64,000 nt of DNA from Solibacillus ferritrahens (GCF_037027585.1 NZ_JAXCLE010000002.1:124001-188000); one strand, 5' to 3'. Counted from the first letter of the stretch, positions 51,738 through 61,050 are shown. Notes: generated by a model not told the origin, from the sequence alone. Program-made: numbers and translations.

Positions 51738-52559
51738 ATGTATGCAGAATGGATTCTTTTAATGAACTTTTTAATGAATCTCGTATTATTAAAATTTACA
51801 GCAACTATGACATACACCATCATTCCAATTTGGAGATTAATTTTAGCGGCCTTTAGTAGTGCGATGATTGCTGTGTTATTTATGGGAAACATCTTTATGT
51901 TGCTTGTAAGTTTCATCTTACTATTAGGCATTGCTTTTTCATTTAAATGGAAAATATTTTTTGAGCAAGGCAAGTGGATTGTGATCGCTACTTTGCTCGC
52001 TGGTGGATTATTAACAGCATTACAGCCATTTTTGCTTGCATCTCCATTTTTCGCATATATTTTTATATGTTTCGGCATAGTATGTATTAGTTTGACAATA
52101 ATGAGAAAAGGTTGGTTTCAAAAATTGCAGCAAGTTGCACAAAGTCGTTATGTGACAACTAGTAAAGTTGAATTACTGGATATGCAATTAGAGCTATTAA
52201 CTTATATAGATACAGGGAATGAAAGCACGGAGCCTTTTAGCCAAGCACCCGTACATTTTATCTCATTTAAATCTGTTCAATCTATGTTATCTCAGGAATT
52301 TAATGAACGTTTACTTGCATGGAGTGAAACTGAACCTTACTCATTGACAATGTTTTCAAAAGAAGTACAAAAACGAATACGTATAGTTCCGATTACCACG
52401 GTACAAAAAGGCACAGTACTCGTACCAGCTTTTCGTGCTTCGATTACTGTTGGTGATAAAGCGTATCCAAACCACTATGTTGTTTTTACGAAAAATGATG
52501 CGCGTTTTCCGCAAAATGCACAAATGATTGCACATGTGTTTGTCCTAACGAATTCATAA
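51738..52559 (+). CDS. spoIIGA: Pro-sigma-E processing protease SpoIIGA
   Basis: A membrane aspartic protease of 273 residues: five hydrophobic helices in the N-terminal half and a soluble protease domain with YIDTGNES, Asp158 being the expected catalytic residue of this half-aspartic-protease family. It cleaves pro-sigma-E in the mother cell after a signal (SpoIIR) from the forespore. AGGAGG lies before the ATG at 51738. Cotranscribed with sigE 13 bases downstream. Confidence 0.92.
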   Translation: MYAEWILLMNFLMNLVLLKFTATMTYTIIPIWRLILAAFSSAMIAVLFMGNIFMLLVSFILLLGIAFSFKWKIFFEQGKWIVIATLLAGGLLTALQPFLLASPFFAYIFICFGIVCISLTIMRKGWFQKLQQVAQSRYVTTSKVELLDMQLELLTYIDTGNESTEPFSQAPVHFISFKSVQSMLSQEFNERLLAWSETEPYSLTMFSKEVQKRIRIVPITTVQKGTVLVPAFRASITVGDKAYPNHYVVFTKNDARFPQNAQMIAHVFVLTNS

Positions 52560-52572
52560 GGGAGGATCGATA

Positions 52573-53280
52573 TTGTTTCGAAAAATTCAATCAATAATTT
52601 TAAACATACTGAGCTACTTTAGAAAAAAAGGGACATACTATATAGGGGGACATGATTCATTGCCTATTCCATTAACTCGAGAAGAAGAAGTTGTCGTAGT
52701 CGAAGCTTTTATGAATGGTGACTTGCATGCCAGAGACATGTTAATTGAAAGAAATTTACGTTTAGTTGTTTATATTGCAAGACGTTTTGATAATACAAGC
52801 ACACCGATAGAGGATTTAATTAGCATCGGTTCAATAGGTCTTATTAAGGCGATCGAAACATTTAATTTGGACAAAAATATAAAATTAGCCACATATGCAT
52901 CACGTTGCATTGAAAATGAAATTTTGATGCATCTACGTAAGACGAGCCGTATGAAAGGGGAAGTTTCCTTTGATGAGCCGTTAAATGCCGATGCAGATGG
53001 CAACGAATTACTACTATCTGACATACTAGGTACTGAGGAACATATTATTACATTGGACGTAGAACGTAAAATCGAACGTCAGCACATGTTCAATGCCATT
53101 AATCAACTAACACCAAGAGAAAAATACATTATGGAATGCCGTTTTGGATTAAATGGAAAGGACGAAATGACGCAAAAGGAAGTAGCGGATCATTTAGGCA
53201 TATCGCAATCATATATCTCTAGATTAGAGAAAAAAATTATTTTAGATTTACGGGAATATTTAAACGAACCAATTGCATAA
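52573..53280 (+). CDS. sigE: Sporulation sigma factor SigE (pro-form)
   Basis: The early mother-cell sigma factor, 235 residues, with a hydrophobic pro-sequence. The SpoIIGA cleavage region YYIGG is at residues 22-26, as in B. subtilis. Regions 2 (NLRLVVYIARRFDN, DLISIGSIGLIKAI) and 4 (VADHLGISQSYISRLEK) are clear. Start TTG 52573 is supported by GGAGGAT. Confidence 0.96.
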   Translation: MFRKIQSIILNILSYFRKKGTYYIGGHDSLPIPLTREEEVVVVEAFMNGDLHARDMLIERNLRLVVYIARRFDNTSTPIEDLISIGSIGLIKAIETFNLDKNIKLATYASRCIENEILMHLRKTSRMKGEVSFDEPLNADADGNELLLSDILGTEEHIITLDVERKIERQHMFNAINQLTPREKYIMECRFGLNGKDEMTQKEVADHLGISQSYISRLEKKIILDLREYLNEPIA

Positions 53281-53298
53281 GATGGTTAATTTTGGCGC

Positions 53299-53327
53299 GC
53301 ATAGCGACGAACATTTCGGACAAAATG
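53299..53327 (+). promoter_or_regulatory. Probable sigma-F/sigma-G promoter of sigG
   Basis: GCATA (53299-53303) and GGACAAAAT (53318-53326) are separated by 14 bases. The match to the sigma-F pattern (GYATA, then GGnnAnAAT) and the location upstream of sigG agree with sigma-F control of sigG in B. subtilis. Confidence 0.55.
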
Positions 53328-53370
53328 ATTGAAAAGACAAAAGACAATCAAGTTCGGAAGGTGAAGTTGT

Positions 53371-54141
53371 ATGCGTACAAAAGTGGAATTATGTGGTGTA
53401 GATACATCAACATTACCGGTACTAAAGCCAGATGAAATGAAGGATTTATTTATCCGATTACAGCAAGGGGAATTGATTGTTCGTGAGCAATTGGTATTTT
53501 GCAATCTACGTTTAGTGCTCAGCATTGTCGGCCGCTACGCCTATCGTGGTGAACAGGCGGATGATCTATTTCAGGTAGGCTGCATTGGCTTAATGAAAGC
53601 AATTGATAATTTTGATTTAAAGCATAATGTACGATTTTCGACATATGCTGTACCGATGATTATGGGTGAAATTCGCCGTCATTTGAGAGATCACCATGCA
53701 TTACGTGTTTCCAGATCATTACGCGATATTGCGTATAAGGCGATGAAAGCGAAAGAGCAATATATTGCAGAACATTTAACAGAACCAACTATCGAACAAT
53801 TAGCTCAGGCTATAGAGATGAAAAAAGAAGATGTACTATTTGCACTGGATGCAATTCAGGACCCTATGTCATTACAGGAACCGATCTATTCCGATGGCGG
53901 TGATGCAATCTTTATGATTGATCAGATTAAAGACAAAGTTACAGAAGAACATTGGGTGGGGTCGATCTCACTGCAAGAAAGTATGAAAAAATTAAATAGC
54001 AGACAAAAAATGATTATAGAAAAACGTTTTTTCCTAGGTGAGACACAAACAGAAATTGCCCAATCTTTAGGTATTTCACAAGCACAGATTTCAAGATTGG
54101 AAAAAAGTGCAGTAGAAATGATGAAACGTGATTTTCGTTAA
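53371..54141 (+). CDS. sigG: Sporulation sigma factor SigG
   Basis: The late forespore sigma factor, 256 residues. N-terminus KVELCGVDTSTLPVLK is the SigG hallmark. Region 2 (NLRLVLSIVGRYAYRG, DLFQVGCIGLMKAI), region 3 and region 4 (IAQSLGISQAQISRLEK) follow. GGAAGGTG precedes the ATG. Sits after sigE as in B. subtilis, with its own forespore-type promoter. Confidence 0.96.
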   Translation: MRTKVELCGVDTSTLPVLKPDEMKDLFIRLQQGELIVREQLVFCNLRLVLSIVGRYAYRGEQADDLFQVGCIGLMKAIDNFDLKHNVRFSTYAVPMIMGEIRRHLRDHHALRVSRSLRDIAYKAMKAKEQYIAEHLTEPTIEQLAQAIEMKKEDVLFALDAIQDPMSLQEPIYSDGGDAIFMIDQIKDKVTEEHWVGSISLQESMKKLNSRQKMIIEKRFFLGETQTEIAQSLGISQAQISRLEKSAVEMMKRDFR

Positions 54142-54153
54142 ATAGAAATGATG

Positions 54154-54186
54154 AGGACTGTCCAACTATGTAGGGCTGTCCTTTTA
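54154..54186 (+). terminator. Weak terminator after sigG
   Basis: A short stem (54154-54158 and 54178-54182) with partial inner pairing and a T-rich end. Confidence 0.45.
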
Positions 54187-54243
54187 TTCTATATTCAAAT
54201 ACTTATGCAAGAGTAATTTAAATTTCAAAGAGAGGATGGAGGA

Positions 54244-54483
54244 ATGCGTTTTTCAACCGTTCAAGAGAAGGAAATCATTGAAGCAACAAGCGGTAAATTT
54301 ATAGGTTATATTGTGGATGCAGAGGTAGATGAAAAAGAAGGAGTTATCACTGCCTTTATAATATCTCCACCTAAAAAGTTTTACCATTTATTTCAAGGGG
54401 AAGAGTTAGTGAAGAAGATTGCATTTAGTCATATACTCACAGTTGGAAAAGATGTTATATTGGTGAAATCATATGATGAATAA
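54244..54483 (+). CDS. ylmC: YlmC/YmxH family PRC-barrel protein
   Basis: A 79-residue PRC-barrel-like protein of the YlmC/YmxH sporulation-associated family. It has a beta-rich GKFIGYIVDAEVDEKEGVITAFII half and the later FSHILTVGKDVILV. In B. subtilis ylmC is also downstream of sigG. AGAGGATGGAGG precedes the ATG. Function unknown. Confidence 0.9.
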   Translation: MRFSTVQEKEIIEATSGKFIGYIVDAEVDEKEGVITAFIISPPKKFYHLFQGEELVKKIAFSHILTVGKDVILVKSYDE

Positions 54484-54496
54484 TTCACCCTATTCA

Positions 54497-54525
54497 TTGA
54501 AAATTCCAGTGTCCCTTGTTACAAT
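54497..54525 (+). promoter_or_regulatory. Sigma-A promoter of the ylmE-sepF group
   Basis: TTGAAA (54497-54502) and TACAAT (54520-54525) with a 17-base spacer, 34 bases before ylmE. Confidence 0.7.
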
Positions 54526-54558
54526 GTAAGAAACTATTGTTGTAAAGTTGGGAAAAAA

Positions 54559-55227
54559 GTGGCGAAAATCGAGGATAATCTGTTAAATATTCAAAAACAA
54601 ATAGTAAATGCTAAACAACGTGCAAATACAGATCAAACAGTAAACATTATTGCAGTGACAAAAGAAGTAGATGTCAATCGTACTAAAGAGGCAATAGAAG
54701 CTGGGTTAACAAACTTGGGAGAAAATCGCCCTGAAGGCTTGACGAATAAATTGCAATCTATTAATTCAAATGTCTCCTGGCATTATATTGGCTCTCTACA
54801 GACGAGAAAAGTAAAACAAGTTATCAATGATATTGACTATTTACATTCACTTGATCGTTTAAGCTTAGCTGAGGAAATTGAAAAACGAGCAACAAAAGCT
54901 GTGAAATGTTTTATACAAGTGAATGTTTCTGGAGAAGAATCCAAACACGGCTTAACTAAGCAGCAAACGCTGGAATTTGTGAAGCAACTTGGGCAATTTT
55001 CAAAGATTATAGTAGTGGGTTTAATGACAATGGCTCCTTTTACAGAAGACGAAACCGTTATAAGGCAAGTGTTTAAACAGTTAAAACAATTGCAACAGGA
55101 AGTGTCACAATTGAACATACCAAATGTACCTTGTACTGAATTATCGATGGGCATGTCAAATGACTACGAAATTGCAGTTGAAGAAGGGGCGACATTTGTT
55201 AGAATTGGAACAGCTCTTGTTGGTTAA
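54559..55227 (+). CDS. ylmE: YggS/YlmE family PLP homeostasis protein
   Basis: A 222-residue PLP-binding single-domain TIM barrel. NIIAVTKEV carries the PLP lysine, followed by NLGENRPEG, WHYIGSLQTRKVK, GLMTMAPF and the C-terminal ELSMGMSNDYEIAV and RIGTALVG blocks. Members buffer pyridoxal phosphate rather than catalyse a known reaction. The GTG start follows GTTGGGA. ylmD, present between ylmC and ylmE in B. subtilis, is absent here. Confidence 0.93.
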   Translation: MAKIEDNLLNIQKQIVNAKQRANTDQTVNIIAVTKEVDVNRTKEAIEAGLTNLGENRPEGLTNKLQSINSNVSWHYIGSLQTRKVKQVINDIDYLHSLDRLSLAEEIEKRATKAVKCFIQVNVSGEESKHGLTKQQTLEFVKQLGQFSKIIVVGLMTMAPFTEDETVIRQVFKQLKQLQQEVSQLNIPNVPCTELSMGMSNDYEIAVEEGATFVRIGTALVG

Positions 55228-55239
55228 GGAGGGTTTAAT

Positions 55240-55776
55240 ATGAGCATTAAAAACATTTTTGATAAATTCTTTTATTTAGAAGAATTAGAAGAAGAATATG
55301 ATCAGGCTCAAACGCAAACATCGCAAAAGCAAGCACCAAAAGCTGTACAAAGTGATTCACAACAGTATTATCAGGATTCGGGGCAAAAGCATCAACCACA
55401 ACTCATTCAAAATCGAATGAAAAAGGAGCGTAAAATGCAACAGCAACCACCGCGCAATGAAGTTGTTACGCAAAATCATAACAATGTTGTGAGCTTACAG
55501 GCTGCATCGTCATCAAAAAATTCAAAACTTGTTTTAATTGAGCCTAGAGTATATGCCGAAGCACAGGATATCGCAGAACATTTAAAAAACAAGCGTGCTA
55601 CCGTAGTTAATTTACAACGGATTGATCGTGACCAAGGGAAACGAATAATCGATTTTTTAAGCGGAACAGTGTATGCTTTAGGTGGAGATATTCAACGTAT
55701 TGGAAATGATATTTTCTTATGTACACCAGAAAATGTAGAAGTTTCAGGAGAAATATCCAATTTAACGTTTGAGTAA
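55240..55776 (+). CDS. sepF: Cell division protein SepF
   Basis: A 178-residue protein with an N-terminal amphipathic membrane-binding helix (SIKNIFDKFFYLEE). A Gln-rich disordered linker (about 25-85) follows, then the conserved SepF domain (VLIEPRVYAEAQDIAEHL, VVNLQRIDRDQGKRIIDFLSG, GDIQRIGNDIFLC). SepF bundles and anchors FtsZ and shapes the septum. AAGGAGGG precedes the ATG. Canonical order ylmE-sepF-ylmG. Confidence 0.96.
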   Translation: MSIKNIFDKFFYLEELEEEYDQAQTQTSQKQAPKAVQSDSQQYYQDSGQKHQPQLIQNRMKKERKMQQQPPRNEVVTQNHNNVVSLQAASSSKNSKLVLIEPRVYAEAQDIAEHLKNKRATVVNLQRIDRDQGKRIIDFLSGTVYALGGDIQRIGNDIFLCTPENVEVSGEISNLTFE

Positions 55777-55801
55777 TTAAATTTTGTGAGGTAAAAAAAT
55801 T

Positions 55802-56059
55802 ATGATTTTTCAATTAGTATCAACAGCATTTCTAATATATCGTTTTATGCTGATTGGTTACATATTAATGTCTTGGGTTCCAGCGCTACAAGATTCACCC
55901 GTTGGTCGTTTCCTTGAAACAGTATGTGAACCGTATTTAGGATTTTTCCGTAAGTTTATCCCACCGATTGGCATGATTGATATATCACCAATTGTAGGTT
56001 TATTTGCATTAGTATTTATTGAGCGTGGCGTTTATAGCGTACTAGCATTTTTCTTATAA
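55802..56059 (+). CDS. ylmG: YggT family membrane protein YlmG
   Basis: An 85-residue membrane protein with two helices flanking a conserved loop. YILMSWVPALQDSPVGRFL, CEPYLGFFRKFIPPIGMIDISPIVG is the YggT signature region (here given as two pieces). Linked genetically to division and chloroplast/nucleoid organisation in other organisms; role unclear in Bacillales. GTGAGG precedes the ATG. Confidence 0.93.
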   Translation: MIFQLVSTAFLIYRFMLIGYILMSWVPALQDSPVGRFLETVCEPYLGFFRKFIPPIGMIDISPIVGLFALVFIERGVYSVLAFFL

Positions 56060-56071
56060 TATAGTTGAACG

Positions 56072-56100
56072 AACTCCTGCTAATGTAGGAGTTTTCTTTA
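56072..56100 (+). terminator. Terminator after ylmG
   Basis: A 7-bp stem (56072-56078 and 56087-56093) followed by a T-rich tail. Confidence 0.7.
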
Positions 56101-56200
56101 TTTTTAATAAAAAGTAAAGTAATTATGTTTTACGAGAAGTTTATATTAAAAGAAAAATGGAAAAAATAGAAATATATTCTATAAGAAAGTAGGCATAGTG

Positions 56201-56989
56201 ATGGAGCATTTAATACAACATTTCCGCAAAGATGAGCAGCCATTTATTGAGCAAGTAATCGGTTGGCAACGTGAAGTAGAGGATCGTTACGCCCCGAAGC
56301 TCACTGATTTTTTAGATCCTCGCCAACGTTTTATCGTTCAATCCATCATTCATCAATCGGAAGAAATTCAAGTGTTTACAGAAGGAGTCTTTGAAGATGC
56401 AGAGCGCAAACGTATGTTGATTGCGCCTTCCTATTTACAACCGGAAGAATCGGATTTTCAAATAGAAGTTTATGCGTTGAGTTATCCATCAAAGTTTGTG
56501 CAGCTTCGCCATCCTGATGTATTGGGTGCACTTTTATCAATTGGTTTGGATCGTGGGAAGTTTGGGGATATCCGTCTTGCTGAAAATACAGTGCAATTTG
56601 CTTTGGCAACAGAAATAGCTGATTATGTAAGAGCGAATTTATCGGGAATTGGCAAAGTAAAGGTGCATGCTGAAGTAGTGAATCCTGGTACAGCTCTTAT
56701 TCTAAACGAGGAACAATGGAGCGAAAGTTCACATACTGTTTCATCGATGCGATTGGATGTTGTACTTGCAACGATCACAAATATTTCACGGCAAAAGTCG
56801 CAAAGCTTAATCCAGGGCGGCAAGGTTAAAGTAAATTGGACAGTGCGTGAAGCAGTCGCCTTTGAACTACAGGAAGGAGATATTATTTCTGCGCGCGGAT
56901 ATGGACGCATGAAAGTCATTATGACAGAAGGGCGAACGAAAAAAGATAAAATACGTTTACAAGTAGGACGTTTAGAGCAAAAAGTATAA
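56201..56989 (+). CDS. ylmH: S4-domain RNA-binding protein YlmH
   Basis: A 262-residue protein with an N-terminal globular part (DPRQRFIVQSII) and LRHPDVLGALLSIGLDRGKFGDI, and a C-terminal S4 domain from about residue 180 (SMRLDVVLATITNISRQKSQSLIQGGKVKVNW). B. subtilis YlmH is an RqcP-like (RqcP2) ribosome quality-control factor. ATG 56201 is used; the GTG codon immediately before it (56198) is also possible. Precedes divIVA as in B. subtilis. Confidence 0.94.
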   Translation: MEHLIQHFRKDEQPFIEQVIGWQREVEDRYAPKLTDFLDPRQRFIVQSIIHQSEEIQVFTEGVFEDAERKRMLIAPSYLQPEESDFQIEVYALSYPSKFVQLRHPDVLGALLSIGLDRGKFGDIRLAENTVQFALATEIADYVRANLSGIGKVKVHAEVVNPGTALILNEEQWSESSHTVSSMRLDVVLATITNISRQKSQSLIQGGKVKVNWTVREAVAFELQEGDIISARGYGRMKVIMTEGRTKKDKIRLQVGRLEQKV

Positions 56990-57085
56990 TTTTTCATCAG
57001 TTTTTGGGGAAATATGATGTTATTCAGTAGAGAAACGATTATAATACTCTTAAGAACATACGCAAAAAAAGGAGAGTAGAACGAT

Positions 57086-57631
57086 ATGCCATTATCCCCT
57101 CTTGATATACATAATAAAGAATTTACACGCGGATTCCGTGGATACGCTGAAGACGAAGTAAATGAGTTTTTAGATCAAATAATTAAAGACTATGAAATTA
57201 TTTTACGCGAGAAAAAGGATCTGGAAGAGAAAGTAAAAATGATGTCTACTCAAATGAATCACTATAATTCTTTGGAAGACACATTACAAAAGTCGATTAT
57301 CGTTGCACAAGAGGCTGCAGGTGAAGTGCGTCGCAACTCAGAAAAAGAAGCGAAGTTAATCGTCAAGGAAGCCGAGAAAAATGCAGATCGTATTGTAAAT
57401 GATGCCTTAACAAAAGCACGAAAAATTGCAATTGAAATTGACGAATTAAAAAAACAATCTAAAGTATTCCGTAATCGTTTTAAAATGCTAGTAGAAGCTC
57501 AACTCGATTTGTTAAATACTGATGATTGGGATCGTTTGTTAGAATACGATGTCGATTTAACGGAAATTCAGGATAACAATCGCCATGAAACTAATGAAGA
57601 TAGTCAAAATGATGAAAATGCTGTCTATTAA
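57086..57631 (+). CDS. divIVA: Septum/pole localisation protein DivIVA
   Basis: A 181-residue coiled-coil protein whose N-terminus LSPLDIHNKEFTRGFRGYAEDEVNEFLDQI (split here: lipid-binding domain, residues 3-32) is typical of DivIVA. Long coiled coils at about 35-70 and 85-140 follow. It senses negatively curved membrane and directs Min proteins and polar chromosome attachment. AAAGGAGAG precedes the ATG; TATAAT at 57040-57045 is a likely -10, though its -35 is weak. Confidence 0.95.
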   Translation: MPLSPLDIHNKEFTRGFRGYAEDEVNEFLDQIIKDYEIILREKKDLEEKVKMMSTQMNHYNSLEDTLQKSIIVAQEAAGEVRRNSEKEAKLIVKEAEKNADRIVNDALTKARKIAIEIDELKKQSKVFRNRFKMLVEAQLDLLNTDDWDRLLEYDVDLTEIQDNNRHETNEDSQNDENAVY

Positions 57632-57641
57632 TGGTGGGGAC

Positions 57642-57671
57642 TTGACATTTCATCTTGCCTTTTCATATACT
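57642..57671 (+). promoter_or_regulatory. Sigma-A promoter of the ileS T-box leader
   Basis: TTGACA (57642-57647) and TATACT (57666-57671) with an 18-base spacer, just upstream of the leader. Confidence 0.8.
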
Positions 57672-57677
57672 GAAAAA

Positions 57678-58046
57678 TAATGAATAGGATGCATATTGCA
57701 TCATGCGTTGACGGAGACAGTAAATTTAACAGTGTGGGTTAGCGATTCGAGGATGGTGGGAGCTCGAACGAAACAGGTTAAATTGAAAATCACTCTCGAG
57801 CTAAATAGCTGAAACTCTAATAAAGAGAAGCCTCTGGCAGATGTCACAGATTTTTTAAAGGGAATTTTTGAGTTTACTCAAAAAAACCTGGACACAATTA
57901 CACCAAGGCGTAATTGATTAGTAAGCTATTTCGTAGAACACGACGTTACAGTGTCTAATGAGGCTATATTTTTAGCGAATTTAGGGTGGTACCACGAGAT
58001 TAATGCTCCTCGTCCCTTTTTTATAAGGGATGGAGGGGCTTTTTTG
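57678..58046 (+). promoter_or_regulatory. Isoleucine T-box riboswitch leader
   Basis: The leader has stem I with an AGTA-type region (ACAGTAAA near 57719), a specifier loop in GAAAATCACTC with ATC (isoleucine) at 57789-57791, and the T-box core AGGGTGGTACCACG at 57983-57996. A terminator hairpin follows: left arm from 58005, right arm to about 58039, then T residues. Uncharged tRNA-Ile would pair at the specifier and T-box and favour the antiterminator, switching on ileS. The specifier agrees with the downstream gene. Confidence 0.95.
58005..58046 (+). terminator. T-box regulated terminator
   Basis: Stem of GCTCCTCGTCCCTT (from 58005) with AAGGGATGGAGGGGC (to 58039) including mismatches, followed by six T residues. 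Mutually exclusive with the antiterminator containing the T-box core. Confidence 0.9.
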
Positions 58047-58125
58047 TTGTTTAAAAAGTAACCAAATCCTTAAGAGCGTTAAAAAAATTATAATTAATAT
58101 AGAACGCTAAATCATTTGCTTAAAC

Positions 58126-58233
58126 GTTGATTGGAATGGAGGGGAGGCGACTCCAGCGGGAATAGCGTGACGCCTGAGACTACAGGCTCAGGCCACGCCC
58201 GCGGAAAGCGTCCGCCCCGGAATGGAAATCAAC
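58126..58233. repeat. Palindromic intergenic repeat in the ileS leader
   Basis: A roughly 108-base imperfect palindrome with outer arms GTTGATT and AATCAAC, GC-rich inner arms, and a central GCCTGAG/CTCAGGC hairpin (58172-58178 with 58187-58193). Composition differs sharply from the AT-rich flanks. It resembles the CCGCGGAAAGCGTCCGCC-containing repeats dispersed in Bacillaceae genomes; the identity is from memory. It lies between the T-box terminator and the ileS start, so it is transcribed when ileS is on. Confidence 0.75.
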
Positions 58234-58277
58234 AATCAGTAATCAGCAATCAATAAGATAATTAGGAGGAATTTTAA

Positions 58278-61043
58278 ATGGTAGAGTATAAAGATACGTT
58301 ATTAATGCCGAAAACCGACTTCCCGATGCGTGGAGGGTTACCAACGAAGGAGCCGCAAGTTCAGGCACAATGGGATGAAATGGACATCAATAAATTGGTG
58401 TTAGAGCGCACAAAAGATCGTCCACACTATGTATTACATGATGGTCCTCCATATGCCAATGGTGATATCCATATCGGGCATGCATTGAATAAAGTAATTA
58501 AAGACATGATCAATCGTCAAAAATCGATGACAGGTTTCCATGTACCTTATATTCCAGGGTGGGATACACACGGTTTACCAATCGAACAGGCGTTAACGAA
58601 TAAAGGTGTTAAGCGTAAAGAAATGTCGGTTGCAGAATTCCGTCAGCTTTGCGAAAAATATGCATATGAACAAGTCGAAAATCAAAAAGGTCAATTCCGT
58701 CGTCTAGGTGTACGTGGTGATTGGGAAAATCCGTATATCACATTAAAACCAGAGTTCGAAGCACGTCAAATCGAAGTTTTCGGTAAAATGGCGGAAAAAG
58801 GCTATATTTACAAAGGTTTAAAACCAGTTTACTGGTCACCATCTTCTGAATCTGCACTAGCAGAAGCGGAAATTGAATATAAAGACGTTGAATCTTATTC
58901 GATCTACGTAGGATTTGGTATTAAAGATGCAAAAGGTGTTGTTCCTGCAGATGCAAAATTTGTTATTTGGACAACGACACCATGGACAATTCCTGCAAAC
59001 TTAGGAATTTCAGTAAATCCGGAATTCACATATGCTGTAGTAGAAGCAAATGGTGGCAAATATATCGTAGCGAAAGATTTATTAGATAAATTAGCTTCTA
59101 CGTTTGGTTGGGAAGATGTGCAAATCGTTCAGGAAGTAAAAGGCGCAGAGCTTGAAATGATCGTAGCGGAGCATCCAATTTATAAACGCGATTCATTAGT
59201 AATGGTTGGTGAGCACGTTACGGCTGAAGCGGGTACTGGATGTGTACACACAGCACCAGGTCATGGTGAAGATGACTATCAAGTTGGTAAACAATACGGC
59301 TTGGATATTTTATCACCAGTCGATAACGGCGGTTGCTACACGGACGAAGCACCTGGCTTTGAAGGATTATTCTATGAAAAAGCTAATCCAATTGTAATTG
59401 AAAAATTAAAAGAAGAAGGCGCGTTATTGAGTGTTTCTAAATTCCAACACTCTTACCCACATGACTGGCGTACAAAAAAACCAGTAATTTATCGTGCAAC
59501 ACCACAATGGTTCGCATCTGTAGAAATGTTCCGTAATGAGTTATTAGATGCGGTTTCTGCAACTGAGTTTACACCTGCATGGGGTGAGACACGTCTTTAC
59601 AATATGATTCGTGACCGTGGTGACTGGGTAATTTCCCGCCAACGTGCATGGGGTGTACCGATTCCAATCTTCTACGCAGAAAATGGCGAGCCGATCATTA
59701 CTCCAGAAACTATTGCTCATATTTCAAAATTATTCCGTGGGCATGGTTCAAATATTTGGTTCCAGCGTGAGGCGAAAGAATTATTACCGGAAGGCTTTAC
59801 GCATGAAGGTAGCCCGAACGGTAAATTTACAAAAGAAAATGACATTATGGACGTATGGTTCGACTCAGGCTCATCTCACCAAGGTGTACTTGCAGAGCGT
59901 GGTATGAAATATCCAGCTGACCTTTATCTAGAAGGTTCCGACCAACACCGTGGCTGGTTCAACTCTTCTCTAATTACATCTGTAGCTATTAATGGTCATG
60001 CACCATATAAAGGTCTATTAACTCATGGTTTCGTATTAGATGGAGAAGGACGTAAAATGTCAAAATCACTTGGCAACACGATTGACCCAATCAAAGTGAT
60101 GAATCAATATGGTGCCGATATTATTCGTATGTGGGTAGCATCAGTTGATTATACAGGGGACGTTCGTATTTCAATGGATATGTTGAAGCAAGTTTCTGAA
60201 ACATACCGAAAAGTGCGTAATACCCTGCGCTTCTTACACGGAAATGTGACAGACTTTAACGAAACGACTGACCGGGTAGCATATGAAGATTTGCGTGAGA
60301 TGGATCAGTACATGTATATGCGATTACAAGATGTGATCAAAACAATTCGAGCTGCATATGACCGTTATGACTTCTCGACAGTATATACAACTGTGAATAA
60401 CTTTGTAGCAATCGAGCTTTCTTCTTTCTATTTGGATATTGCAAAAGATGTTGTATATATCGAAGGGAAAGATAATAATTACCGTCGTGCAATGCAAACA
60501 GTGATGTATGATACGTTAATGGCGTTAGTAAAATTATTAACTCCAATTATTCCACATACTACTGAAGAATTGTGGAGCTATATTGAATTTGAAGGCAAGC
60601 CACAATCTGTACAATTAACAGACTTCCCTGAAGCGGTAGAGAAAGAAAACTTTGCCGAATTACGTGCAAAGTGGTCGAAAGTTATTGCAGTAAGAAATGA
60701 AGTATTAAAGGCGCTAGAAGAAGCGCGTAATGCAAAAACAATCGGTAAATCATTAGAAGCAAAAATTTCAGTTTATGCAGACAGTGAAACAATCGAATTG
60801 TTAAATGATGCAAATATCGACTTTGCACAGCTTTCTATCGTTTCTCAATTCTTTATCGCCGGCAGTAAAGAAAATGCACCGGAAGAAGCTTTAGTACTAG
60901 AGAAAACAGCTTTAGTAGTAGAAAAAGCGGACGGTGAAAAGTGTGAGCGCTGCTGGACAATTTCAGAAACAGTCGGGACGAGCGAATTACATGCGACTTT
61001 ATGTAAACGCTGTGCGGATGTTGTAGAAAACTATTACGTATAA
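58278..61043 (+). CDS. ileS: Isoleucyl-tRNA synthetase
   Basis: A class Ia synthetase of 921 residues, the same length as B. subtilis IleS. DGPPYANGDIHIGHALNK (HIGH), the CP1 editing domain with TTTPWTIPANLG, GRKMSKSLGN (KMSKS), the anticodon-binding helical domain, and a C-terminal zinc finger CERCW...CKRCA. Controlled by the isoleucine T-box upstream. GGAGGAATT precedes the ATG. Confidence 0.98.
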   Translation: MVEYKDTLLMPKTDFPMRGGLPTKEPQVQAQWDEMDINKLVLERTKDRPHYVLHDGPPYANGDIHIGHALNKVIKDMINRQKSMTGFHVPYIPGWDTHGLPIEQALTNKGVKRKEMSVAEFRQLCEKYAYEQVENQKGQFRRLGVRGDWENPYITLKPEFEARQIEVFGKMAEKGYIYKGLKPVYWSPSSESALAEAEIEYKDVESYSIYVGFGIKDAKGVVPADAKFVIWTTTPWTIPANLGISVNPEFTYAVVEANGGKYIVAKDLLDKLASTFGWEDVQIVQEVKGAELEMIVAEHPIYKRDSLVMVGEHVTAEAGTGCVHTAPGHGEDDYQVGKQYGLDILSPVDNGGCYTDEAPGFEGLFYEKANPIVIEKLKEEGALLSVSKFQHSYPHDWRTKKPVIYRATPQWFASVEMFRNELLDAVSATEFTPAWGETRLYNMIRDRGDWVISRQRAWGVPIPIFYAENGEPIITPETIAHISKLFRGHGSNIWFQREAKELLPEGFTHEGSPNGKFTKENDIMDVWFDSGSSHQGVLAERGMKYPADLYLEGSDQHRGWFNSSLITSVAINGHAPYKGLLTHGFVLDGEGRKMSKSLGNTIDPIKVMNQYGADIIRMWVASVDYTGDVRISMDMLKQVSETYRKVRNTLRFLHGNVTDFNETTDRVAYEDLREMDQYMYMRLQDVIKTIRAAYDRYDFSTVYTTVNNFVAIELSSFYLDIAKDVVYIEGKDNNYRRAMQTVMYDTLMALVKLLTPIIPHTTEELWSYIEFEGKPQSVQLTDFPEAVEKENFAELRAKWSKVIAVRNEVLKALEEARNAKTIGKSLEAKISVYADSETIELLNDANIDFAQLSIVSQFFIAGSKENAPEEALVLEKTALVVEKADGEKCERCWTISETVGTSELHATLCKRCADVVENYYV

Positions 61044-61050
61044 AAAATTC

